A DNA stretch of 64,000 bases, taken from Nemopilema nomurai (Eukaryota; Cnidaria; Scyphozoa; Rhizostomeae; Rhizostomatidae). A model generated the notes under the pieces. That model was given only the letters and a program-made list of their open reading frames with translations. It was not told the origin of the DNA and searched no databases. Positions within the stretch are counted from its first letter, which is position 1. Each line of letters opens with the position of its first letter. Position numbers and translations under genes: made by a program. Of this stretch, positions 32,921-45,058 are shown piece after piece. Location of the stretch: positions 2,108,001-2,172,000 of the forward strand of contig ML133437.1 of the NCBI GenBank assembly GCA_003864495.1, in the 5' to 3' direction.

Positions 32921-35900
32921 ATGTTATTCTCAATTCCAGAGACAACTCAAGTTCCAGACGATAATGGAACGAAATTCTGTGTAAGTTCATTCCTTACGGG
33001 CCTTGTCATGAAAAGTTTTCGTGTGTTAGCCAGTCAAGCAAGACTTTTATTGTTCAACAACATTTCTTACAGAAGTCGTCAGATTACCAAACCTAATCGA
33101 ACGAAATTCCTTAAAATTGATTGTATAAGGACTAATTTTGATCGGTTAAGGCTAAGGGAAGAATTTTAGAGTCATGAAAGTGCCCGTTATTTATAGGCGC
33201 TTGCACTTCCTCAAGAGCGCCACCCATGATGGACCTAACATGTTTATCCATATTTGGACAATCATTCTATATTTCTACTCATCACTGTAACCATGTCTAA
33301 AAGGCTACGAAACACAAAGAAGTTTATCGATTTCCTGGATGTTGTTTTGATTATAACCCTGGATGCATCAAGTGTTAAATAATACAGAACTGTTGTAAAT
33401 TATAATTTACACACATATGAAAGCTTGTTATAGCCCAATTTAAGACATTGCTTTTGACCTGCTTTTTACCATTAGAACTTGGGCAATGTTTTAAAGCTGT
33501 TAAATATCATACAATGTGGTTACAGAATCTTGTGGCTGTATTCTCAGATTCGAGAAATTTTTTATCTTCATATATGGCAAAAATGGATCATAGAAATGGA
33601 ATCTTCATGTTGAAATTAGTCTGTACCGAAAATTTCTGGACCGTCAGGCTGCGAATTAACACATACTATAAATTTAGCTTTTCCTATACACTCAGATTTG
33701 AGTGTATAGGAAAAATTTCTCTGCAGCCGCATATTGCGGCCAAATTACATGAAATATCCAAATATTCAAAACAAAGTAACTTGTGACTGGAGAATACTTA
33801 GCATTGACACTGAAAGTTGCCTTTTTAATGCTGCATTTTTCTATAACTAACTTTTCCTAATTCCGGGAATCTAGATTTTGCAACAGGTTGAGTCACACAG
33901 AATTTTTGTGACAAATTGTTTTCATCCCAGCAAGAAGAAGATATTGATCAAACCTAACCATCCCATTTGCAAAGAATATTGTCTTCAACTGTATGACTGT
34001 TGAACAATTAAAAAGTTCAATGTTTGTGGTGATATAATATTGAAAATTTAGATATTGCAATGCCAGCAAAATCTTTTGAAACAGCAGCTATAGCTTTCTG
34101 TACAATCACAGGGGTGCCTACAGCATTCTAAGATACATGTTTCAAGCTATATATATTAAAAGAAAATTACCTAAATTTGCTTTGCCAAGCAGAATTGGAA
34201 ACTGTTAAGCATAAGAATTTTAAATCTTTTTTGTGACATTGAGCATTTCTTAGCTGACTCTTATGCCTTTTTGTTTGATTCAAGTTTTAAATAGATTTCA
34301 CAAAACCATAAATTCTAGGAAGTTTCCTTCTGTATATTCAGAAAATTCATTAACATTTTTTGTCAAACTGTCTGAAATTTTCTTTTTTATCAAATTGTGC
34401 AAATTCATTATCTGTATCATCAAATTGTCTGTAAAGCTTAGCCAAGGTATATTTTGCTTGTTCATTTTGCTTTGAGCTTGTTCATTAGATACGTTTTTCT
34501 TCAATGGTTGCTCTTGTGTCCACCCAAGAAGTCTTGTGAGCATTCAGTGGGCTTTATTGCACAAAAAAGCCTGTACTGCCAAAAATATCTAACTAAAATA
34601 AGAGTCTCAAGTTTTACTGTTAGGTATAGAACAAGGCTCATGCCTGGCTCCTTGCCTGTTTCTTGTCTTTCCAATAACCTCCCTGGAATGATGTTGGATA
34701 GCTGGGTCAATGCTAGCCCCATGAACTTCTCAGTATGATATATACACTCATCATTTCATTAGGTAAGCTCAGTAAGCAAAGATAGTTCAGGCCATTTTTA
34801 CTGATCCCATTTATGACTCCAATCCTGCACCATATTTTCTGAGTAAATAAGTGGCAAAATCTCTTCTTTGTTTAAGGTATTCCACGTTCATGTCAATGGT
34901 GCCCTCCATTTCAAGGCCAGGTACAGCCAGTTTGCAGATTTCAATGACAAGGTGACACACCTTCTACCATTAATCTTTTGTAAAGATTTTATTTGTACTA
35001 ATTTTATTTTCATTTTAATGCATCACAATTTATTATTTTATTACTTGGCAAACATGTCAAACAAATCATTTAACTTTTTCAGTTGAAGAAAGAATTTGGT
35101 GATCATGTACCTACAAAGCTTTTTCCCGGCAAGAAGCTCTTCAGTCTCTCGAATGAACAGTTGGAAGAACGACGAAAAAGCCTGGAAAGCTATGTTCAAG
35201 CACTTGGCCAAGATGGCCTGATATCATCTAGCGAAATATTTAAAGACTTCTTCTTGGCCATGCAAAAGGTGATGTACATGACATGTTTTGCCTTAAAGCA
35301 GCCTAATCAAATTTTGATAAAATTCATGAGGTGATTATCTACCTCTAGCTGCTCTCTCGTTTGAAAAACTGTTTTTTAATCAAGAAAAAAGGAAGAAAGG
35401 AAGTCTGAAGTCACTGTTTTTTATTTGCATCATGAATTATAGCCTTTTCCTCTTTAAGTGGTTCAGACATATTTAGTCACCAGTAGATCTGAGGTATCAT
35501 CCCAAAACATTAAGATGCACTTAATTTTTGAATAGCTATGAATCTTTTATTTTAGGCTCAATTTATCTTTCAGTGCTAAATCTTTTCAACTAGATTCCAT
35601 GTCCTCTTCCTAGCACTGCCACCACAAATGACAAGAAATCTGCCTTTATTAGAATCTGTTTTGTGTTGCTTCAATCTTCGGCCATTTGTTGCTATGTATC
35701 ACTACCTATGCAGGAAACCTTAACTTTTCATATAACAAAAACCGTTCTCTTTTAGGCCACAAGAAAAGCGTCTGTCAAGGATGTGGACCTGGACATTTAT
35801 TTGATGAACGGAAACAAGTTCACGATCAGCGTTCTTTCGACTGACGAATCGGACGAAGTATTAGAGGTATTGTCTGGTCTTTCGATAATTGACCGTAAAA

Positions 35901-38900
35901 AACCTTTGTTCTATGCGCGAGTTAGTGTATCGCCCCCATTTTTTAAAATCAACCGCTTTTTTATACTGCTTTTCAAGCTGCCCCTCCAAGACAAAACCTC
36001 ATTCAATACAGATTTCCTAATCATATGCGAAAAGAAACAAAAGAAGTGATTCAAGGTACAATCATTCACTCATAGTATACCTTCACTTATCCTTATATTT
36101 AGGTGTTTCTGTCAATTTTTGCCACATTCTTTTCCTTACAGATCGCTATGACGAAACTTGGTTTGTCAAGACATTTGTTCCATTATTTCGGACTTTTTCT
36201 TATGAAATGCGACGAAAGTGGCAGATTCGATGGCACAGGTACCGTTTCAACTCTTTACAGTAATAAAAGCCTTGATGAAACCGTTATGCTGTTAGCTCAA
36301 AGATAACAGATCATAAATCACATATCACAAATCACAGATCACAAATCACATATCACAGATCACAGATCACAAATCAATATCATAAGTCACAGATCAGATC
36401 ACATTTCTGTATGGCTCGATGGATGGCAGATATTGGGCACAGCACAGCAAACTATTTTAGCAAACTGTCAGATCTGACGTTATATGTCTATGGTTGCTTT
36501 GAACAGGATCAATACGAATGGTGAACTGAAAAGTTCAAGTGATAGTTGATTGTAAATTTACTGATTTGGGTGGTACTTTGTGATCAACTGAATGGATGGT
36601 AATTTTTATCGTATAAAAGTTAATAGGCGTTTGGTTTTAGCGACTGCTACTTGAGAAATACTGCATGATGCTTTGCACAAACCTTTCTTTTTGATTCACA
36701 ACATTATCCATTATATATATACTTTTTTGTGCAGCCGTACGAATGCTTCAAGATTTCGAATCTCCGTACCTCTCATTGAAAGAAACAATAGACGAACACA
36801 AGATTGTGATTCGGAAATGGTAGGCACCTTTTCCCATCTTTCTTTGATGCAATTAAATTGAAGTATCTCCAGCCTTTACTTAAATCTCTGTTGCTTTGAG
36901 CCATGTTTTTATGTCCAACGAGTTTCCCATCTGGCTATCTTACCAATTTTTCAGAAACAAAAACTAGTCAAAAATTCAATATTTATTTCCTTTTCAACCA
37001 AGTTAATTATTATTTTGTCCTCTAGTTATTGGTCACCAAAGTATGACGATGACGTAATAGCAGACAGAGTTGGTTTGAATATGCTCTACGCTCAGGTCTG
37101 TTCCTACTCTCCTGACGACGATTGAGAGTTTTCGATGTTTACCGTCTCTTTTGCTATGTGTGTCTTTTTATTGCTTTTTCTTAGTTTTTTGTGCATTCTA
37201 GGTACAGACTTGACAAAGGCTGGATTGTTGCTTCTGAGAAGGAGGCAAATCGGCTAAAAACTCTGAGGGAGGCTGGATCTAAAAAGGAGGTCTGTCAATA
37301 AAATATTACCATCTAAAATATTATCAAGCTCACGGTGATATTCTTTGTTTATGGAAAACGCCCAGATATGGTGGTCACGTGATTTCATTTCCTTCAATCA
37401 ATTTTCAGATATGACCTTGTTTTCATTGTAGTTTCTTAATTTGGCCAGAGGTTTGAAGTTCTACGGATTCATCCAATTTCGGTCGTGTTTTTGCGACTTT
37501 CCAAAGGAGAACTCGAAGTCGATTTTTTGCATTGGCGACAGACAGCTGAGCATAAGAGTTTTGACAGAAGAGGTTCCTTTTTCTTTTTCCACTTGAGTTC
37601 TTCGCATTTTGGTACGTTTACTCATGTTTAAGATGACTGATTTGCATCGTTGGCTCTTTCCATAACATGGAAGACAGTCATCTTTTGGTGCTTTCCTTTC
37701 CTGGGTTGAAACTTTCACTGAGTTTGCACAGACCTTAGCTGAATAACTATAGTATTTGATAATTTGTTCAAGAGTTGAGAGAGGTTATTGCAATTTGACT
37801 ATACTCTGGTGTGAAAAGTCCAGTGTAGTATGGCATACTCCATTAATCGTGTATTATGTCACACAGTCGATTGAGTCCTCTGCAGATCTAGCGTTGAGTA
37901 CTCATCCAATGTTTACATCCTGGGCTTTATGATCATTGATTATTAAATGCTCCAGCAACAAGTCCAAGTAAAAACTCTTCAATTCTGAAAATTTTGTCGG
38001 GAATTGTATGATGGAATTAGCAGATATGGGTTTCAACTTTGTTTGTTTGTCGTCTTCAAACTTTCACGAAGTTTCGAATACATACACTATTAATTTAATA
38101 ATTGTTTGCTTTTTTATTCTTTGCCAGAACACAGTAGTCGAAGGAAAGTTTTTAGTCTCAAATATAAAATGTTGGCGACTGTTCGCAGCGGTGAGACTTT
38201 GAAGATATGTTTTAGTGACTGTAAAAACATTTTACTGTTTAACCCGGTTGTTCTATAACATGTGCCTATACTAGTATTGCGATATTCTGGATAGAAGGTT
38301 ATTTAATTTGAGATTTCTTTTATATCGAGAGAACATTTGTTGTTCCAAAATAATTTGTTCATATTGACTTTAAGGCCAGTATTTTAGATTGTCTGCTTGA
38401 GACCTTGTCTCGATTTTTATAATGAGTTGTTCAACTGTTCCTTTTCTCTTCTAATTTGTTACTGTCTTCGTAATTCATTTTGTTTATTTATTTCTCTATT
38501 GGTTGCTGATGCAACAGAAGTCGTTGTCCCGGTACTCTTCAATTATTCGTCATCTTTTCTTTTCAAGGAGCCTGTAAATGGTATCGATGCACCTCGTGAC
38601 TTGAAATTTTCGTTCGAATATCTTTTTTCCAAGGACAAGCTCAGATGGATCACAGTTGTAAGCGATGAGGTATTTGGCCTTAAGTTTGCATCCTTTGAAC
38701 GTTGGATTTTCCTGGGTAGTGCATTTAATCAGTTTGAAAGCCTTTAAAATAAACTGTGATTGAGGTGTTTTTTTTCAATTTAAAGGGAATCATGATGAGC
38801 ATGTGCTTACAAGGCATAGTTGATGAAATTTTGCGAGAAAAAGAAGGAAAACCAATCAAAATGGTAAAGTTGTATGTCCTTAATTTGATAATTTATATCA

Positions 38901-40167
38901 TTGGTCTTCCATCCTTTCTTAATGAATTAGTCCGAAAGAGAAGCTTATCTAGAAATGTTAAGGGTTTGCGCAGCTCTAAATGGTAAACCAACAAGGCTGG
39001 TAAATCAAGGGTTTCTATGACCTTTGAACTTTAGAAAAAATGCATTTGCAGCATGTTAGAGGTTCCCTGTTACCACATCGAGATTTAGTTGGATGGAGCT
39101 TAACTGGGCGGATATTAATGAAGGTGCATGGAGAGGGCTCAATTCAGCCCCGCAATTAATGAACCCAGTGGCCTAGACCATTCAGAGTTTTTAAACATAT
39201 TCTTAACGTGTAGTTATTTCAGTATGATTTTAACCATATGACGTCATTTCAATGAAGGGGAGTATGTGAATACTTCTGACAAATTCAGCATTTTTTTGGT
39301 ATCTATAAAATGTGATTAAATGAAATTTTTGATTAAATGAAATTTTTGATTAAATGAAATTTTTGATTAAATTAAATTTTTGATTAAATGAAATTTTTGA
39401 TTAAATTAAATTTTTGATTAAATTAAATTTTTGTCCAACAGCCATCCTCCCGAAGAAGGAGTCTGTCACCAACTAGTTCCAGTCCTTTTTCCAAGAAATC
39501 GGACGCAAAACATGCTTATCAATCCAACTTCCTTAGTGAGGTATCCTTTTGTCATTAATTGGTTGCTTTAGTTTGTGTTTTGTGACTTTGGTACACTGTC
39601 AGGAGCAAGCCTCTAGACTACGTGACTTCTAAGCCTATCAAGACTTTACACTAAGTAAAGGCATTTTTACCCCTGTCAAAAAATTGCTCCAACTGTTTGC
39701 GCTATCTTTGAATAAAACTTGAAAGATTGTCTTATTTCATGTCTACATCAAAGCTGGGTATTCATTCTGGTTTTCCCCAGGAACAGCATCCCTTAGGTTA
39801 CGTCATTCTATTTACAATTCCATTGTTTCTAGTTGCATGACGTGACTGGGTCTGATGTTGGCGCCACCGCAGCTTCAAAGTCGATCACGGCAAGTACTGA
39901 AATTCTTAGCTACGCTTTTGCGCAGGGGCCCGGTTGTCATTTCTCAAACAAGCTTCTGTTGCTTGTTTTTTCATTGGTTTTAATTCGCCATCTGCTATAC
40001 CCCCCCCCCCCCCTTTCTCTATTCTGGTGCAGTATTCCATTGCTGCCACTGGGCCTATTTGAAGAAGCATCCCTTTTCGTTTGCAGAGTCGTGTTCATGA
40101 TCTCCTTGGCAAGAAAAACTCTTTAACAAACAATGTTTTTGAAGACATAGGAGACGATGACCTCTAA
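32921..40167 (+). CDS. SNX17: SNX17, sorting nexin 17 (endosomal cargo recycling)
   Basis: SNX17 binds PI3P on early endosomes and NPxY-type cargo tails, sending integrins and LDL-receptor relatives to recycling through Commander/retriever. Coding exons: 32921-32980, 34877-34951, 35083-35268, 35756-35866, 36142-36238, 36735-36819, 37026-37095, 37185-37289, 37432-37572, 38128-38190, 38568-38669, 38786-38863, 39442-39540, 39833-39889, 40087-40167; 469 aa (human 470). The PX domain (residues 1 to about 107) starts MLFSIPET and contains VHVNGALHFKARYSQFADF and KKLFSLSNEQLEERRKSLE. The FERM-like domain follows, with YDDDVIADRVGLNMLYAQ, LKFYGFIQF, KFSFEYLFSKDKLRWITVV and GIMMSMCLQGIVDEI. The tail ends FEDIGDDDL, matching the conserved C terminus that binds retriever. 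Intron 14 appears to use a GC donor. The left edge of exon 8 (37185) is the only phase-compatible acceptor I found; 37202 would need a different phase. Confidence 0.95.
33679..33714. repeat. Perfect inverted repeat, 16-bp stem with 4-base loop, in SNX17 intron 1
   Basis: TTTTCCTATACACTCA, loop GATT, then the exact reverse complement. RNA from either strand would form a stable hairpin. Confidence 0.95.
36306..36402. repeat. Simple tandem repeat in SNX17 intron 5
   Basis: Irregular array of CAGATCACAAATCACATAT-like 10-bp units, directly following the exon 5 region. Confidence 0.85.
39314..39432. repeat. Minisatellite, 17-bp unit x 7, at the end of SNX17 intron 12
   Basis: GATTAAATGAAATTTTT is repeated seven times (some copies with a G to T change) and ends nine bases before the AG of the exon 13 acceptor at 39440-39441. 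Confidence 0.95.
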
Positions 40168-40256
40168 AATTGACAATTAGTTGCTTTTTATCTAAAGTTA
40201 GGCTCTTGAACTATTTAATAATCTGTTGAGTAATCACTTGCAAAGTAGTGTCAGTA

Positions 40257-40262
40257 AATAAA
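40257..40262 (+). terminator. SNX17 polyadenylation signal
   Basis: AATAAA about 90 bases after the SNX17 stop codon. Confidence 0.6.
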
Positions 40263-42443
40263 TGTCGTATCAAATTTAAACGTATTTCAAAATCTAGGTA
40301 AGCAGTATACTTTTGCTTATGATAATTTTTGTAGCCAGCAGCTTAATATGTAGTCAATATTATCTTGATGCGCAAGGCAAAGTCGGATGATGCCTTTGAT
40401 CTCAATTGCAAAAGTCATGACCAGCAGCATGATCGAATTTCTCGATCAGCATAATCACAATCAACGTAATCAACATACCGGATCATAGCTATTGTTGTGA
40501 TTGTGATGTATGTCGATTCTATTGACAATAAGCGTGTCATGATTATGATATGTATCACACCACTAATCAGCCCAATCACAAAGATAATCATCATTGACAG
40601 CATTGCCATCATTAAATTTGTCTCTTCATTTCACGTGACTAAAAATGACAGATTTTCTATTGCGCATCAATCGCACTCCCAATTGTTGCGATTAAATCTT
40701 ATGCAATCGTTACATAGCCATTTTGCGCAATTTTTTACTACATTGTTTATTTACATCTTTGTATATATAACCTGAATTAACCAGTCGTTTAGGGTTGAGT
40801 AATCCGTTTTAGTTCTTTAGGCAATACATTTTACTATTTTCATACAAGTTTCCGATTTTTGTTGAGTTTTTTTTAACCATTTTTGTCTGCAAATATACAT
40901 TATATGTTGTTTAGCCTTAGTTACTTAATCAAAATTAGTCAGAGATTCCAAAGTGTTTAAGCTGCTTTTTATTAGTCGCACCTTTATTTTTATTTTCGTA
41001 CCTTTATTATTTTAAGTTGCTTGGGATTCGTCAACGATATTAGGCCATAATTGTAGAGTACCTAGGTGTGGTGTCATAAAGAATTTATCTCTAAGAGTTT
41101 CCTAATTTCAACCACTACATTCTGAAATAATGTATACAATACCTCGCAACAGGCCAAGTCATCTAGATGTGCTCAAAATTTGGCGAAACACGCACAACGA
41201 AATTTTCAAAGTTTGCGAACGGATTACTGCTATTCTGGCCTGAAGTTATTTACCAAGACCCAATAAAACAAGTCTTGCTAAAGAAAGAGTCTCTCTATGT
41301 GGCTTTATCTCAACTTTTTATAGCCTGTTCAGCTTATTTTGAAATTTAGAAGTATTTCATAATGCTCTTTCGGGTTATATGGTCAAAACTGTTTTAAATT
41401 CTTTTATGACGTCATCACTTAAGTACTCTATTCGTTGACGCAAAGTGCAAATAAATATAGAGCTCGAATAGGTTATGTTTGATCAGAGAGACCCAATTAG
41501 ATTCGACACGGCGTCAAAGCAGCTTCTTTTTTAGACTCACTGTGGTAAGATAGTTTTTAGGAGAGAGGGGTGTGATCGCTATGTCCTTTCTTATTTCAGA
41601 AAGTTGATATGAAGGTCTGGGAAAGGATAAGTTTTGAAGTTCTGAGAATGTTCCCACATTTGAGGATGTTCCTAGATCTGAGGCAAAAATCATGCTTAGA
41701 GGGGAGTACTTGAGACAGGGCACTAGTGGGACTTTGATTATCTCGATGTAGTAGGATTTTGATTTTAATTTTTTTTTGATTTCTGCAAATGCCTAAAGCT
41801 ACAGGTCTAAGCCAGGCAGGATTGACCCTCTGCTCTTCGCGCCGTTTGAAACTGCCAAGAACAAAATGGCTGCGTCAGGGTTCCAGCTTTTCTGAATGTA
41901 AAATACGAATTACTTCCTTACTTGTTTGTGAAATAAATTAACAAGCGCAAAATTGATTTATACACGGGGTGGTTTGTTTGGTCCGAAATCATTGCAGCAT
42001 ATTTGTGTTGAATCGGAAGCTGGGGCTTTGTGCTCGATTTTGCGGTGGCGTGTTTGTCATGCTTGCGTAATTTCATGGACAAATATTTCAGCAGCCATTG
42101 CTTCCAGCTCCGTGTTTGCAGTTCATTTGGTTCACTACGCCCATTACCGCACCGTTTTCATTAGCCACGTTGATTGAAATTATTATGAAATCAAATTCAC
42201 CAATCATTCAATCAGCTAATTCGATTTTATGAAAGTGGAAGTTTCACAATTTCTCACAGTCTCGAAGAAAATCGAGCCGCCTTGCCGTCTACCTTGTCAT
42301 CTGCATAAAGTATGATCCTTTGAAAATATCGGTCCACTCTTATTCACTGTGTTTATTAAGTTTAGACTTGCTCGTGGGGAAATCACAGCTTTCCATCTCA
42401 ACTCTTGATCTTTACATCGGATCTCTTGATTGTACGACCATTT

Positions 42444-42501
42444 TGCTGTTGTTGTTGTTGTTGTTCTCATTAGTGTTGCTGTTGTTGTTATTGTTGCTGT
42501 G
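42444..42501. repeat. GTT/GCT trinucleotide microsatellite
   Basis: Interrupted (GTT)n with GCT variants. It creates a spurious poly-leucine open frame. Confidence 0.9.
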
Positions 42502-43574
42502 GTATGATAAGTTTTTACTCGACTTGTTTGTTTTAAATTTCAAATTCGTCATTGTTAGCAAGCGGCCTTTTTCTAAACATGATGCAACGTTCTATTCATT
42601 CTATCCACCCAATAGTCCCAAGCATTATCTGAATTTTCAATTGGCAGCCTTGAAGAAACAAGTTCCTCTTGGCGTAGTCAGGCCATATGGAACAAATCCA
42701 GATTTGCAGTTGCTCTAGTGCCAGCAAGCAGGGTTCTTCTTTAACCTTGCCCGGTTGCTTGGGCTCTTCTAACTTGCGATGCTCTCTTGGTAAATGGGAC
42801 AGCTGTCTAGGCGTTGACATCCCATCAGAACTTGGTTTCCTATCAAAAACCCGTTACAAAGAAACAGTAGACATCATACTGTATGACACAAGAGCTCCCT
42901 GGAGCATACTGTTTCAATTAGTTTTTCTCTGGATGTGGAACCTAAGATTGTTCCCAGGAAGATTGTGTTTACGTGTCGCTTGAGCACCGGAACAAGAAGC
43001 AAAATCGTGACTCGATAAACAAGACGCGAGAGAGTTGTCCAAGTGGTCCAGAACCACAACTGATAGTTCAGAATGAATGTAAGCAAAATCGCTGGAAGGC
43101 AGAATACATTACGGCCTTGGTGGGACAGGAAGGTCATAGAACCCTCGGTGGAGGTTGGTGTTGGTTTCCGATGGACTCTAAAAGGTTTGTTTAGAAACAG
43201 ATGGAGTACCAACGTCTTGGAAGAAGAAGGCTCGAATGCGCGCCCCAGACATGAAAGATGTATGAACAGTTTTATTATTTCTAGATCACGTGTTGATTTA
43301 GGAAGTATTCCAGTATAAAACCGTGTATTGAAAAATATAGCTAGAATTTGGCTTGTATTGAAAAACATCTTGTTTTGTAACAGAATGCCCTAGTGACTTT
43401 GGTCAAAAGTTTGCAATGCGGAAAAGATTCACTTGGACTGCAATTTCACTTTGCTTAAGTAGAATTGTCTACATATACATTTAATTGTTTGATTCAAACA
43501 CCAAACGCCTTTAAATAGCTAATTAGAAGGTTCCTAAAGCTGCCCTATTTGTTGTTTAAAACACAAATCTAATG

Positions 43575-43726
43575 AAAATCAAAAGCGACCCAGGAAAGGC
43601 AAGTTATAATATTTCCTCTTCATGTTTGCTCCATGCATTTCCTTCTTGCCAAAATCAAAAGCGACCCAGGAAAGGCAAGTTATCCCATTTCTTCTTCATG
43701 TTTGCTCCATGCATTTCCTTCTTCCC
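43575..43726. repeat. Tandem duplication, 76 bp x 2
   Basis: AAAATCAAAAGCGACCCAGG begins at 43575 and at 43651. The two copies differ at only a few bases, suggesting a recent event. Confidence 0.9.
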
Positions 43727-45058
43727 AACACTCTTCGTTTGGTGAAGCTGTGTTGATTTTCTTTCCTTGTTTTAGCATTTAAGAGCTTTATCTTGTAACT
43801 GCGAGAACATGACTTCTTATGTTGATCAAATCTCATTTGCTGCAGCAAGGGTATTTTTAAAACGGGTTAGGAAAGACAGTCTACTGTAGAAATTAACTTA
43901 TTTACGACCAGAAATTGGCTATGGATTGCAGTAAGCAGACTTTTGACAAGCTTAATTTTAACTGCAGATTTGTTGAAAATTTTATGATGGTCTTGGTAAA
44001 ATGAGAAACACAAATAAATCAATACAATTTCTTTTGCAAGCGAAGCTGTGCTGCCTATTGCCCGTTGAGCATGAAGGTTGCCCGAATCTGTCTTTTGACA
44101 GATATTTGTCTCAACGGCAATTGCTTCAATCCCACGTAACCTGTCAAGCCTAATATTTTGGATTTCCAGTACTTTGGAAGACTGTTTTGGAGGTCTGGTG
44201 AAAACCAGCAAAAGGACATTTTACTTTCAAAATTTACATAACTTTTTATATGTCTTGAAGTTAGTGCTCACTTTATTGTGAATGGAGAAAAAACTACCAA
44301 GGTGCACAGAAAAAGTTATACGTAGATGATTTGATTTTTAATAATTGCCAATATATTAGGCGTCGAATATACCATTCTAGCTCAAATGGTAATTTCGGCA
44401 AGAGAAAAGAAAAGGACGTGTGAATGAAGTCAAAATCAACATTAAAGAGGTTTCAAAAAACATCTGTTCCTGTTCTCACAATGGCGTGTTATTCTTATTT
44501 GCTTTGTTTTTCAAAATCACCCTTTCCCATACTGCTGCAAAAACAAGGTCACCTATGATTAAGGCAAATGTGTCAAGTAAGTTCTCAAGGATTTCTTATA
44601 AGTATTGCCATGGGAAAGACGCATTTTCTGAACAACCTTTGGCCCTCAACGGCTGTCGAGCAGTGAGCACTCTCTGAACCATCTTTAGATGGAAAGGGTA
44701 CAAATCAGATTTAGATGTATGGAGGGATACCGACTAAATGTTGGGCCACTTGTGGGCCTAAGTTTCTTATGCATTCAATAATTTGGCAGACTTGTTCTCA
44801 ACTTTCTTCAAAGGAGAGCATCTGCATGTGATCAGCTAGATTCACGTGCCATTGAAATACGTCATAGCCTCCCCCCGGTAGACTGGCAGTCATAACCCCC
44901 GGCTAAACTGGCTTAATAACGAAGGCCCTCCACTCATTTCGCACTGGCCACCTTGCTTCGTCGATAGACAGACTGTCGCCACACATGTGTCCTGAACTGC
45001 ATGGTATGTAAAACATTGCTATCATTAACATATTATGTTATATCTAATATGTCATATT

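Larger units (their letters stand above)
40263..45058. other. Intergenic region, no gene recognised
   Basis: Contains a low-complexity ATCA/TGAT-rich stretch at 40430-40620, a GTT microsatellite (42444-42501) and a 76-bp duplication (43575-43726). Overlapping open frames at 42596-43368 on both strands have no recognised domain and may be remnants of an old coding or mobile sequence. Confidence 0.5.

Noticed and set aside
40415..40612. Hydrophobic Met/Ile-rich minus-strand frame
   Set aside because: It is produced by ATCA/TGAT low-complexity sequence.
42320..42718. Open frame with a poly-leucine membrane-like stretch
   Set aside because: The leucines come from the GTT/GCT microsatellite.
42596..43368. 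Overlapping open frames on both strands
   Set aside because: No recognisable domain; both strands are open to a similar extent, and a transposon origin could not be supported.
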